Assembly (NCBI GenBank): GCA_011051425.1
Contig: DRLF01000333.1
Coordinates: forward strand, 1-9,529
Length of the DNA: 9,529 nucleotides
Direction: 5' to 3'
From: Thiolapillus brandeum
Lineage (GTDB): Bacteria; Pseudomonadota; Gammaproteobacteria; Chromatiales; Chromatiaceae
The position numbers were made by a program, and so were the translations under genes. The notes beneath the pieces were generated by a model. It saw nothing but the letters and a program-made list of their open reading frames with translations, was not told the DNA's origin and ran no database searches. Positions 1 through 5,772 of this stretch are shown here, one piece after another (position 1 is the first letter of the stretch; every line of letters begins with the position of its first letter).

Positions 1-104
1 AATCTGTTCTGGCTTTCGACCTGTCTGGTAAAAAAATCGAAAATGGCACCAAGGATGATTCCATTTTTTACCTGGCGAGAAAGCACGCGACGAAAGAAGG
101 TTAA
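1..104 (+). CDS. 3' end of an unrecognised protein (partial)
   Basis: The third forward frame is open from the left edge to a TAA at 102-104. It gives about 33 residues, lysine-rich and charged near the end (SGKKIENGTKDD, then the C-terminus ARKHATKEG). The other two forward frames look less protein-like, and one stops after ten codons. The start and most of the protein lie outside the window. The tail matches no family I recognise, so no function is assigned. The gene converges on the HDOD gene, whose stop lies only 29 bp away. Calling it coding rests only on frame openness and sensible composition. Confidence 0.5.
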   Translation, partial: SVLAFDLSGKKIENGTKDDSIFYLARKHATKEG

Positions 105-120
105 GGCCGGTTTATCACGG

Positions 121-151
121 GTTTCTGCTCCGTTTATTTCAGGGCAGAAAC
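121..151. terminator. Hairpin between two convergent genes (possible weak bidirectional terminator)
   Basis: GTTTCTGC (121-128) is matched by its exact reverse complement GCAGAAAC (144-151). Inner T-G and C-G pairs extend the stem to about 10 bp around an 11-nt loop. The loop contains the stop codon of the leftward HDOD gene, and the rightward partial gene has just ended. The position between convergent genes suits a terminator, but no T-tract follows on either strand, so intrinsic termination is doubtful. Confidence 0.25.
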
Positions 152-997
152 AAAGGAACTTACCTCCTCACGGTATTCTTCGATGATCTGCGGTACATTT
201 TCCGAGTTGATGTTCAATGCCTGGCAGGCGGGAATCCGGTCGTAGTCCGTTTCTTCTGTGGCGGTGTTGTTGGCTTCCCTGGCAAGCAGAATGGCGCAAA
301 TCAGTATGTCACGCAGCTCGTCGATATCTTCGTCCCTTGCCAGTTCGATTTCATCCTGTCTTTCAATTGCCGTGGATATGCTCTCGGGAAAACCCCAGTT
401 CTCGACCAGTACCTGGCTGATGCCCGGTCCCATCTGTTTGAGCGTGTCATTGGATACCAGATCGGGGAAATCCCCCGCCATGGAAAGGATGTAGTAGGTG
501 CCGATATTGTGTAACAGGCCCGCCAGCATGGCATTGTGCTTTTCCTCGCGCAGACCGGCCCTAATGGCGAGCAAATAGCTGTAGGCGGCGACCTTGACGG
601 ACTCCATGCGGGTTTTGTTGAGCAGATATTCCAGGCTGGAACCCTTGGGCGCTTTGAACACGTCCTTGGTGGCGAGCGTGACCGTGGCGCTGTTTACCGC
701 CGACAGACCCAGCCGGGAAACGGCAATATTCAGATCCGTCACCTTTATGCCGGAGCGGTTGAGCAGTGCGGAATTGGCGAGCAGCAATATGCGTACGCAC
801 AGATCAGGCGCAGCCACGACGATTCGGCTGACGTCCTGCAGGGACACGTCCGGGTCGTGAATGGTTCGTATGATGCGGGCATAGATGTCGGGAAAAGGCG
901 GCAAATCGATCTCACGAGATGCAAGTTTTCTGGTCAGGTCCTGGAGAAAACATAATTCTCTTTCCTGCAAATTTTGGTCCACATGCTGTTGTTGCAT
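134..997 (-). CDS. HDOD domain-containing signalling protein
   Basis: This 287-residue cytoplasmic protein has no signal peptide or membrane segment. Residues about 25-230 form an HDOD domain, a non-catalytic relative of the HD phosphohydrolases. Visible landmarks are LPPFP (32-36), the helical core with RILLLANSALLN (69-80), GLLHNIG (160-166) at the place of the HD motif, and WGFPESI (201-207). The HD pair is His163-Asn164, which fits loss of metal-dependent hydrolysis. HDOD proteins usually act as signalling adaptors for motility, c-di-GMP, cell cycle or stress; no partner domain is fused here, so the specific role is unknown. A Shine-Dalgarno AAGGA lies 9 nt before the ATG. The gene is monocistronic in the window, divergent from the peroxidase gene across about 600 bp, with its own possible promoter at 1121-1151. 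Confidence 0.88.
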   Translation of the reverse strand: MQQQHVDQNLQERELCFLQDLTRKLASREIDLPPFPDIYARIIRTIHDPDVSLQDVSRIVVAAPDLCVRILLLANSALLNRSGIKVTDLNIAVSRLGLSAVNSATVTLATKDVFKAPKGSSLEYLLNKTRMESVKVAAYSYLLAIRAGLREEKHNAMLAGLLHNIGTYYILSMAGDFPDLVSNDTLKQMGPGISQVLVENWGFPESISTAIERQDEIELARDEDIDELRDILICAILLAREANNTATEETDYDRIPACQALNINSENVPQIIEEYREEVSSFVSALK

Positions 998-1120
998 TCT
1001 TGGCGGTCCTTATGAATAAACGACATCTTACTGTTCGACCGGAACGCCAGAATCTTAACCCGGAAATTGCACCAGGCCGCTGGATTAATTCGATAACTCA
1101 ATAAAATACAATGGGTTATG

Positions 1121-1151
1121 CTTATATTGGCGAATTACAAAGTGTTATCAA
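1121..1151 (-). promoter_or_regulatory. Possible promoter for the HDOD gene
   Basis: On the reverse strand, TTGATA (complement of 1146-1151) and TATAAG (complement of 1121-1126) each match five of six sigma-70 consensus bases. The 19-bp spacer is longer than the preferred 17. The predicted start near 1114 would give a leader of about 117 nt to the ATG at 997. Nothing better is visible in the AT-rich stretch, but the spacing makes this a weak call. Confidence 0.25.
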
Positions 1152-1211
1152 GCCACGCTCTGTGGTTTTTCCCTGGATCTTCTCGTCCAGCTTGCCCAAA
1201 CAGCCTCAAGC

Positions 1212-1226
1212 CATTGAACAACAATG
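1212..1226. repeat. Short perfect palindrome, possible operator
   Basis: CATTG-AACAA-CAATG is a perfect 5-5-5 inverted repeat in the AT-rich part of the divergent intergenic region. Two more GAACAA words follow within 35 bp (in TAGAACAATCTGAACAATAG). It has the shape of a dimeric regulator site but matches no motif I can name. A 5-bp arm can also arise by chance. Confidence 0.2.
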
Positions 1227-1297
1227 CCTTTCATCTGTTAGAACAATCTGAACAATAGTCTCTCAGGGAAAATTCTACATCCTGGTGCAATTTCCGG

Positions 1298-1317
1298 GTT
1301 AAATCCGATTTGTTAAC
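1298..1317. repeat. AT-rich imperfect palindrome, possible operator
   Basis: GTTAA (1298-1302) and TTAAC (1313-1317) form inverted arms around a nested AAAT-CCG-ATTT. One extra G keeps the whole from being a continuous palindrome. It lies about 115 bp upstream of the predicted peroxidase start site, where a distal activator or repressor could bind. The regulator is unknown and the significance modest. Confidence 0.2.
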
Positions 1318-1373
1318 AGTTGTGTGTCTTGCTGTCGCGGTTCTTCGCTGGCGGTCTGCTAATGTGGACAGCG

Positions 1374-1389
1374 ATTGACTGGGGTCAAT
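1374..1389 (+). promoter_or_regulatory. FNR/FixK (Crp-Fnr family) type binding site upstream of ccp
   Basis: ATTGAC-TGGG-GTCAAT is a perfect 6-4-6 palindrome. Its 14-bp core TTGAC-N4-GTCAA differs from the FNR/ANR consensus TTGAT-N4-ATCAA by one symmetric base per half and fits the looser TTGA-N6-TCAA pattern of FixK/FNR sites. The centre falls between 1381 and 1382. With a start at 1423 predicted from the TATAAT, that is exactly -41.5, the class II activator position. Bacterial di-heme cytochrome c peroxidases are known members of FNR/ANR regulons (E. coli yhjA, Pseudomonas ccpR), so activation at low oxygen is the likely meaning. A paralogous family member such as DNR could also read this site. 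Confidence 0.6.
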
Positions 1390-1410
1390 ACTTTTTAATT
1401 AGACTAAATC

Positions 1411-1416
1411 TATAAT
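1411..1416 (+). promoter_or_regulatory. Promoter -10 element of ccp
   Basis: TATAAT matches the sigma-70 -10 consensus perfectly. No good -35 hexamer lies 16-18 bp upstream; the best is ATACTT or a neighbour. This is typical of class II activator-dependent promoters, where the activator bound at -41.5 replaces the -35 contact. The predicted start is near 1423, leaving a leader of about 176 nt to the ATG at 1599. Confidence 0.6.
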
Positions 1417-1598
1417 TAACCTATCTCGTTACAGGGTAATTGTAGGGAGAAGGTGGGTAGATAGCCCGGTGTACCCGGTGACCGTCATGCCTGATAGTAA
1501 TAATGATCCTTAGGGAAACTCTGAACATTCGTATCGTCAGTTTCTGCGATGCGGACTTGTTGCTCAGAGCGTCCTCAGCAGCATATAGGTGGTAAAAA

Positions 1599-2594
1599 AT
1601 GAAGAACAGCAGTAATGTCATTTCGATGTTGGCGGCCGGTGTAGGGCTGTTATCCGCATCTGTGGGGGCGCAAGAGCCCATACAGGTGCTCCAGCCCGTT
1701 CAGAACGTCAACCTTGCGCAGGTAGAACTGGGCAAGAAGTTGTATTTCGATCCCCGGTTGTCCAAGTCGGGCTTTATCTCGTGTAACTCCTGTCACAACC
1801 TCAGTATGGGCGGGACGGACAATCTCAAGACATCCATCGGGCACAAATGGGCGCAGGGTCCGATCAATGCACCCACCGTGCTCAATTCCAGCCTGAACCT
1901 GGCGCAGTTCTGGGATGGTCGGGCCAAGGACCTGAAAGAGCAGGCGGGCGGGCCAATCGCAAATCCCGGTGAGATGGCGTCGAATCATACGCTCGCCGTG
2001 GATGTGCTGAAGTCGATTCCCGGCTACGTACGTGAATTCAAACTGGTGTTTGGAACCGGCAAGGTGACAATCGATGAAGTCACGCAAGCCATTGCCGAAT
2101 TTGAGAAAACCCTGGTAACCCCCAATTCGCGATTCGACCAGTGGCTGCTGGGAAAGAAGGATGTCCTGACTAGGAAAGAACTGGCAGGATACGAGCTGTT
2201 CAAGAGCAGTGGCTGTTCGGGGTGCCACAATGGTCCGGCGGTGGGTGGCAATTCCTTCCAGAAGATGGGGCTGGTAGAGCCATACAAGACCAGCAGCAAG
2301 GCGGAAGGGCTGGTGGCGGTCAGCGGAAAGGATGCGGATCGCTTCAAGTTCAAGGTGCCCACATTGCGCAATGTGGAACTGACCTATCCGTATTTCCACG
2401 ATGGCGAGGCTGAAACCCTGACGGAGGCCGTGGACATCATGGGGCGTCTGCAACTTGGCCGCAAGTTCAGCGAAGCGGAAAATGCGCAGATCGTTGCTTT
2501 CCTCAAGACACTGACGGGTGAGCAGCCTTCATTCCAGCTGCCGATCCTTCCCCCGTCAACGGAGGCAACTCCCAGACCCAAACCTTTCGAGTAA
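1599..2594 (+). CDS. ccpA: Di-heme cytochrome c peroxidase (periplasmic)
   Basis: This protein reduces H2O2 to water in the periplasm with electrons from small c-type cytochromes or cupredoxins. It has 331 residues. A signal peptide covers about residues 1-24, with likely cleavage after SVGA. The two heme sites are CNSCH (62-66) in the N-terminal, low-potential domain and CSGCH (206-210) in the C-terminal, electron-accepting domain. Other family landmarks are GHKW with His82 (16 residues after the first heme His, as for the distal ligand in Pseudomonas), FWDGRA (104-109) with the inter-heme Trp105, and Gln115 and Glu125 in QAGGPIANPGEM, spaced like the catalytic pair. Met281 in MGRLQLG is the probable ligand of the second heme. 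The tail from about 309 is proline-rich. AGGTGG lies 6 nt before the ATG. The FNR-type promoter at 1374-1416 suggests induction at low oxygen. MauG-like relatives lack this Met ligand, so they are less likely. Confidence 0.93.
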   Translation: MKNSSNVISMLAAGVGLLSASVGAQEPIQVLQPVQNVNLAQVELGKKLYFDPRLSKSGFISCNSCHNLSMGGTDNLKTSIGHKWAQGPINAPTVLNSSLNLAQFWDGRAKDLKEQAGGPIANPGEMASNHTLAVDVLKSIPGYVREFKLVFGTGKVTIDEVTQAIAEFEKTLVTPNSRFDQWLLGKKDVLTRKELAGYELFKSSGCSGCHNGPAVGGNSFQKMGLVEPYKTSSKAEGLVAVSGKDADRFKFKVPTLRNVELTYPYFHDGEAETLTEAVDIMGRLQLGRKFSEAENAQIVAFLKTLTGEQPSFQLPILPPSTEATPRPKPFE

Positions 2595-2609
2595 CCGCAC
2601 CACAGGTTG

Positions 2610-2639
2610 AGGATGCTCCGACAGGGACCGGAGCATCCT
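2610..2639. terminator. Hairpin between ccp and can (probable bidirectional terminator)
   Basis: AGGATGCTCCG (2610-2620) and CGGAGCATCCT (2629-2639) form a perfect 11-bp GC-rich stem with an 8-nt loop. It sits 15 bp after the peroxidase stop and 14 bp beyond the end of the leftward can gene, which is the classic spot for a shared terminator of convergent genes. Neither strand has a clear T-tract (GTTCAGTTC follows on the plus strand), so it may pause polymerase, protect 3' ends or work with Rho. Confidence 0.5.
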
Positions 2640-2653
2640 GTTCAGTTCAGGGA

Positions 2654-3250
2654 TTATTTCCCCCCTTTACAGGTGTCAAGATCCTTCAACACGCCGTTTT
2701 CTATGCTGTAAATCCAGCCGTGAACGGTAAGCTCTTTGCCCTGCTTCCAGGTGTTTTGCACAATGGTGGTGTTGCAGATGTTCCTCACCTGTTCTTTCAC
2801 ATTGAGCTCACAGAGCAAATCCAGCTGTTGCTTATGGTCGAGGCCTTCGAATTCATGGGCGTTGAAGCGAATGACATCCTTGACGTGCCGCAGCCAGTTG
2901 TCGATGAGTCCGTGCTCCTGATTCTCCAGTGCGGCCTTGATTCCGCCGCAGCCATAATGCCCGCACACGATAATGTGTTTGACCCTTAGGATTTCCACAG
3001 CGAACTGTATGACGGACAGGCAGTTCAGGTCGGTATGCACGACGACATTGGCGATGTTGCGGTGTACGAATACCTCGCCGGGCTGCAGATCGATGATCTG
3101 ATTGGCAGGCACGCGACTGTCCGAGCAGCCGATCCACAGATACTCCGGTGCCTGCTGCTTGGACAGCTTGCTGAAGAAGTCCGGATCCTTTTCCTTGATG
3201 GAATTGGCCCAGACCCTGTTGTTCTCTATCAGATGTTCCAGTGTGTTCAA
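2654..3250 (-). CDS. can: Beta-carbonic anhydrase, Can type
   Basis: This cytoplasmic zinc enzyme interconverts CO2 and bicarbonate, supplying bicarbonate to carboxylases. From the TTG at 3250 the protein has 198 residues. The zinc site is C42-x-D44-x-R46 (in IGCSDSRVP) plus His98 and Cys101 (in CGHYGCGG); these numbers equal those I recall for E. coli Can, which favours this start. Other conserved blocks are FVHRNIAN (61-68), HTDLNCLSV (72-80) and VHGWIYSI (176-183). The protein ends near 198 and lacks the roughly 20-residue tail of the E. coli enzyme. No in-frame ATG exists near the expected N-terminus. A second TTG at 3262 overlaps the rimJ stop as TTGA and would add four residues; a longer frame reaching 3439 runs inside rimJ and lacks family similarity. 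GAGG lies 13 nt before the chosen TTG. Last gene of the ABC-rimJ-can operon. Confidence 0.92.
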   Translation of the reverse strand: MNTLEHLIENNRVWANSIKEKDPDFFSKLSKQQAPEYLWIGCSDSRVPANQIIDLQPGEVFVHRNIANVVVHTDLNCLSVIQFAVEILRVKHIIVCGHYGCGGIKAALENQEHGLIDNWLRHVKDVIRFNAHEFEGLDHKQQLDLLCELNVKEQVRNICNTTIVQNTWKQGKELTVHGWIYSIENGVLKDLDTCKGGK

Positions 3251-3258
3251 GGGCTGGT

Positions 3259-3861
3259 TCAAACCTCGTGTTTGTCGATGTTCATGGGATTCTGGGATGT
3301 ATCGGTAACCTGGTCTGAGTGTACCAGAGCTGTCAGCACATGATCTTCCCATCGACCTGAAATCTTGAGATAGGATTTGGCGTAGCCTTCCCGTTCGAAA
3401 CCAAGCCGTTGCAGCAGCCTGGCGCTGCGCTCGTTGCATGGCAGGTGGTTTGCCATGATGCGGTGCAGGCCCAGATCCTGAAAAGCAAAGCGGATACCGG
3501 CTTCGAGTATCTCTGTCATGAGTCCTTTCCCCTCGTGTTTCCTGGCGATGGAATAACCGAGATTGCAGGCCTGGAAGGGACCATAGACGACATTGGTGAT
3601 ATTGCAGATGCCCAGGACTTCGCTGTGTGCGTGATCGAATGCGGCAAACCTGAAGCCGGTATTGTCCGCGACCAGTTCCAGGTTATCGCGCAGCAGTTTT
3701 TCCCAGTGGGCCAATGTATAAAATGCGGGAGTTCTTTCCGGCTCCCAGGGACTCAGATGTTCCCTGTTCTCCAGGTAATAGCCGAGCATGAGAGCGGCAT
3801 CGTCCGGACCCGGAATTTTCAGGATAGTGCGGTCTGTCTGCAGCGTTGGCGTGTCGTTCAT
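3259..3861 (-). CDS. rimJ: RimJ-type N-terminal acetyltransferase of ribosomal protein S5
   Basis: This cytoplasmic GNAT enzyme uses acetyl-CoA to acetylate protein N-termini; E. coli RimJ acetylates the N-terminal Ala of ribosomal protein S5. From the ATG at 3861 it has 200 residues. The similarity to RimJ runs nearly end to end: ENREHLSPWEP (31-41), GICNITNVV (84-92), ACNLGYSI (98-105), the acetyl-CoA pyrophosphate loop RKHEGKGLM (107-115), HRIMANHLPCNERSA (133-147), LGFEREGYAKSYL (153-165) and WEDHVLTAL (171-179). The last 18 or so residues are a nonconserved polar tail. An upstream in-frame GTG at 3873 would add four residues, but AGGTGA lies 8 nt before the ATG and overlaps that GTG, so the ATG is preferred. 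The gene starts 20 bp after the ABC stop and its own stop lies 8 bp before can. RimL and RimI are less similar. Confidence 0.9.
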   Translation of the reverse strand: MNDTPTLQTDRTILKIPGPDDAALMLGYYLENREHLSPWEPERTPAFYTLAHWEKLLRDNLELVADNTGFRFAAFDHAHSEVLGICNITNVVYGPFQACNLGYSIARKHEGKGLMTEILEAGIRFAFQDLGLHRIMANHLPCNERSARLLQRLGFEREGYAKSYLKISGRWEDHVLTALVHSDQVTDTSQNPMNIDKHEV

Positions 3862-3881
3862 GATGTGCTTCACCTGCTGGA

Positions 3882-5690
3882 CTATTCCTGCTTGCCGTAC
3901 AGGCTGGCATACAGGCCGTCTTCTTCGATAAGCTCGGCGTGGCTGCCCTGTTCGACAATGCGCCCGTCTTCGAATACCAGCACCCGGTCGGCCTGTTTCA
4001 CCGCGCTGAGACGATGGGCAATGATCAGGGTGGTACGTTTCTGCAGGAATTCCGCCAAGCGCTGGTGCAGGCGGGTTTCCGTGTCGGTATCCAGGGCAGA
4101 GGTGGCCTCGTCCAGGATGACCACCTTGGGTTTGCTGAGTATCATGCGCGCCACCGCCAGGCGCTGGCGCTGGCCACCTGAAAGCCGTATGCCGTCTCTC
4201 CCGATGCGGGTTTCGAGCTGCTCCGGCAACGCTTCGACAACGGCTTTCAGCTGGGCGATGTCCAAGGCCTGCCAGATATCCTCGTCGCTGATGCCGGCGC
4301 CCAGGGTGATGTTCATGCGCACCGTATCGTTGAGCAGCGCGGGGTGCTGCAGCACCGTTGCCACGTTGTCGCGCACAACGTCCAAGCCGATCCGGTTCAC
4401 GGGCACTTCATCGAAGCAGACACAACCGTGCCTGGGCAGATACAGTCCCAGTACGATTTTTACCAGGGTGCTTTTGCCGCCACCGCTGGCGCCCACCAGG
4501 GCGACTTTTTCGCCGGCAGCGATGTTCAGGTTCACGTCCCGCAGAATGGGCGGGCCTTCGCCATAGGAAAAGCCGATGTCGCGCATCTGAATGGATACGG
4601 TTTCCCGTCCGGCAAAAGGATCCTGTTCATGGGGATAGTTCGGTTCCAGCTTTACATCCACCAGTTCGTTGATGCGCCCCAGGGCAGCGCGGGCGGCGTG
4701 ATAGGCGTACTGGATGTTCAGCAGTTCCTGCACCGGTCCCATCATGAACCACAGGTAGGCGAATACGGCCAGCATCTCGCCGATGCTCAGATCGGAATAG
4801 AGCACCATGAACATGCTGACGGTGCGGAATACATCGAAGCCGAACAGGAATACCATGAACGACAGGCGCGTGGCCGCATCGCTCTTCCAGGCGAAACTGG
4901 CGGAACTGCTGCGGATACGGTCCGCCTTGTCGATGATACGCCGGATATAGTGGCGTTCGCGGTTGCTGGCGCGGATCTGCTCGATGGCGTCCAGGGTTTC
5001 CGCCAGTGCTTCCTGAAAGGCCTGGTAGGCACGGTTCTCACGGCCCTTGAGCTCCTTGACCTTGCGCCCGAACAGGGTGGTCACGTACACCACCAGGGGA
5101 TTGAGCAAAAGGATGAACAGCGCCAGTTGCCAGTGCATCCACAGCAGTACCCCTGCCGTGCCGATGACCGTGAGCAGGGCGACAATGAACTTGCTGGTCG
5201 AATGGCTGACGAACTGGTCCACGGCATCCAGATCCGTGACCAGGTGGGACGCCACAGTGGAACTGCCCAGCACCTCGTATTCCGCCATGGAAAAGTGCTG
5301 CAGCCGCTGCAGCAGATCCCGGCGGATGCGGAAGATCACGTCTTTGGAGATACGGGTGAACTCACGTACCTGCCAGACGCTGAAAATCAGCGCCAGTACA
5401 CGCAGGATCAGGGTCAGAAACAGCACCGCCAGAATGTAGAGAGCGGGTCCCTGCCAGCTTTCCGGAAACAGCCGGTGGCTCCAGCCGACCAGGGTGCCGG
5501 GTTTGTTCAGCAACACTTCGTCCACCAGCAGGGGCATCAGCAGGGGAACAGGCACGGATACCAGCGCACCGAGGATGGCAATGATATTGGCGGTGATCAG
5601 TTCCCTGCGGTGAGAGAGCACCATGCGTACCATTTCACCCCAGGAATAGGGTGTAGAACGCACGGCAGGGACTGCTGAGGGGTTATTCAT
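3882..5690 (-). CDS. ABC exporter half-transporter (fused membrane and ATPase domains)
   Basis: This inner-membrane protein of 602 residues should form a homodimer that exports a substrate with ATP. The membrane domain spans about residues 25-325, with segments near 33-58, 83-105, 166-184, 186-206, 276-297 and 303-320. The ATPase domain carries Walker A GASGGGKST (400-408), Q-loop Gln448, signature LSGGQ (503-507), Walker B VVILDE (523-528), D-loop SALD (531-534) and switch His559, all intact. The size and single ATPase place it in the MsbA/LmrA-like type IV exporter group. No peptidase C39 domain precedes it, so it is not a classic bacteriocin exporter. The substrate cannot be read from sequence: lipid, drug or peptide are all open, and I would not call it MsbA. 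No strong Shine-Dalgarno precedes the ATG at 5690. It is first in the operon with rimJ and can, and divergent from the M23 gene by 82 bp. Confidence 0.9.
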   Translation of the reverse strand: MNNPSAVPAVRSTPYSWGEMVRMVLSHRRELITANIIAILGALVSVPVPLLMPLLVDEVLLNKPGTLVGWSHRLFPESWQGPALYILAVLFLTLILRVLALIFSVWQVREFTRISKDVIFRIRRDLLQRLQHFSMAEYEVLGSSTVASHLVTDLDAVDQFVSHSTSKFIVALLTVIGTAGVLLWMHWQLALFILLLNPLVVYVTTLFGRKVKELKGRENRAYQAFQEALAETLDAIEQIRASNRERHYIRRIIDKADRIRSSSASFAWKSDAATRLSFMVFLFGFDVFRTVSMFMVLYSDLSIGEMLAVFAYLWFMMGPVQELLNIQYAYHAARAALGRINELVDVKLEPNYPHEQDPFAGRETVSIQMRDIGFSYGEGPPILRDVNLNIAAGEKVALVGASGGGKSTLVKIVLGLYLPRHGCVCFDEVPVNRIGLDVVRDNVATVLQHPALLNDTVRMNITLGAGISDEDIWQALDIAQLKAVVEALPEQLETRIGRDGIRLSGGQRQRLAVARMILSKPKVVILDEATSALDTDTETRLHQRLAEFLQKRTTLIIAHRLSAVKQADRVLVFEDGRIVEQGSHAELIEEDGLYASLYGKQE

Positions 5691-5710
5691 CGGGTGATTC
5701 TATCAACTTT

Positions 5711-5719
5711 TGCTAAAAT
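5711..5719 (+). promoter_or_regulatory. Possible extended -10 promoter for the M23-tolC-aroC-MFS operon
   Basis: TG-C-TAAAAT matches the extended -10 pattern TGn-TATAAT with one base off and needs no good -35; none is present 17 bp upstream. The predicted start near 5726 leaves a leader of about 47 nt before the ATG at 5773. It lies in the 82-bp divergent gap shared with the ABC gene. Confidence 0.35.
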
Positions 5720-5772
5720 ACTGACTTTCGATTGACACGCAGGCACCGGCAGGGCCAGGAAGAACGCAGCAC

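Larger units (their letters stand above)
998..1598. other. Long divergent intergenic region (HDOD gene / ccp)
   Basis: This 601-bp stretch has no credible coding sequence and is visibly more AT-rich than the flanking genes. It holds a weak leftward promoter candidate for the HDOD gene (1121-1151), a short hairpin followed by five T (1151-1170), two unassigned palindromes (1212-1226 and 1298-1317), an FNR/FixK-type palindrome (1374-1389), a consensus -10 element (1411-1416) and a leader of about 176 nt before the peroxidase start. I see no tRNA, repeat array or recognisable riboswitch in it. A small RNA cannot be excluded by eye. Confidence 0.7.

Noticed and set aside
1151..1170. Short hairpin plus five T on the plus strand, like an intrinsic terminator of a small RNA
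   Set aside because: The stem is about 7 bp with a G-T pair, part of the T-run is used in the stem, and no convincing rightward promoter or transcript unit lies upstream.
1487..1513. Eight-codon open frame in the ccp leader
   Set aside because: It has no Shine-Dalgarno and no attenuator-like codon pattern; a frame this short is expected by chance.
3251..3439. A longer carbonic anhydrase starting at 3439 or at the ATG at 3352
   Set aside because: The added residues lie within rimJ coding sequence and have no similarity to Can. The zinc-ligand numbering and family N-terminus fit the TTG at 3250.
3409..4566. A 385-codon rightward open frame opposite rimJ and the ABC C-terminus
   Set aside because: It spans two clear genes on the other strand and its product is serine/arginine-rich without domain features, typical of an antisense shadow.
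4344..5678. A long rightward open frame (444 codons) opposite the ABC exporter gene
   Set aside because: It is the antisense shadow of a fully intact ABC exporter with every ATPase motif. The predicted protein is Gln/His/Gly-rich low-complexity sequence resembling no family.
5732..5737. Perfect TTGACA before the M23 gene as a -35 element
   Set aside because: The sequence 16-18 bp downstream is GC-rich and nothing there resembles a -10 element, so the extended -10 at 5711-5719 is the better candidate.
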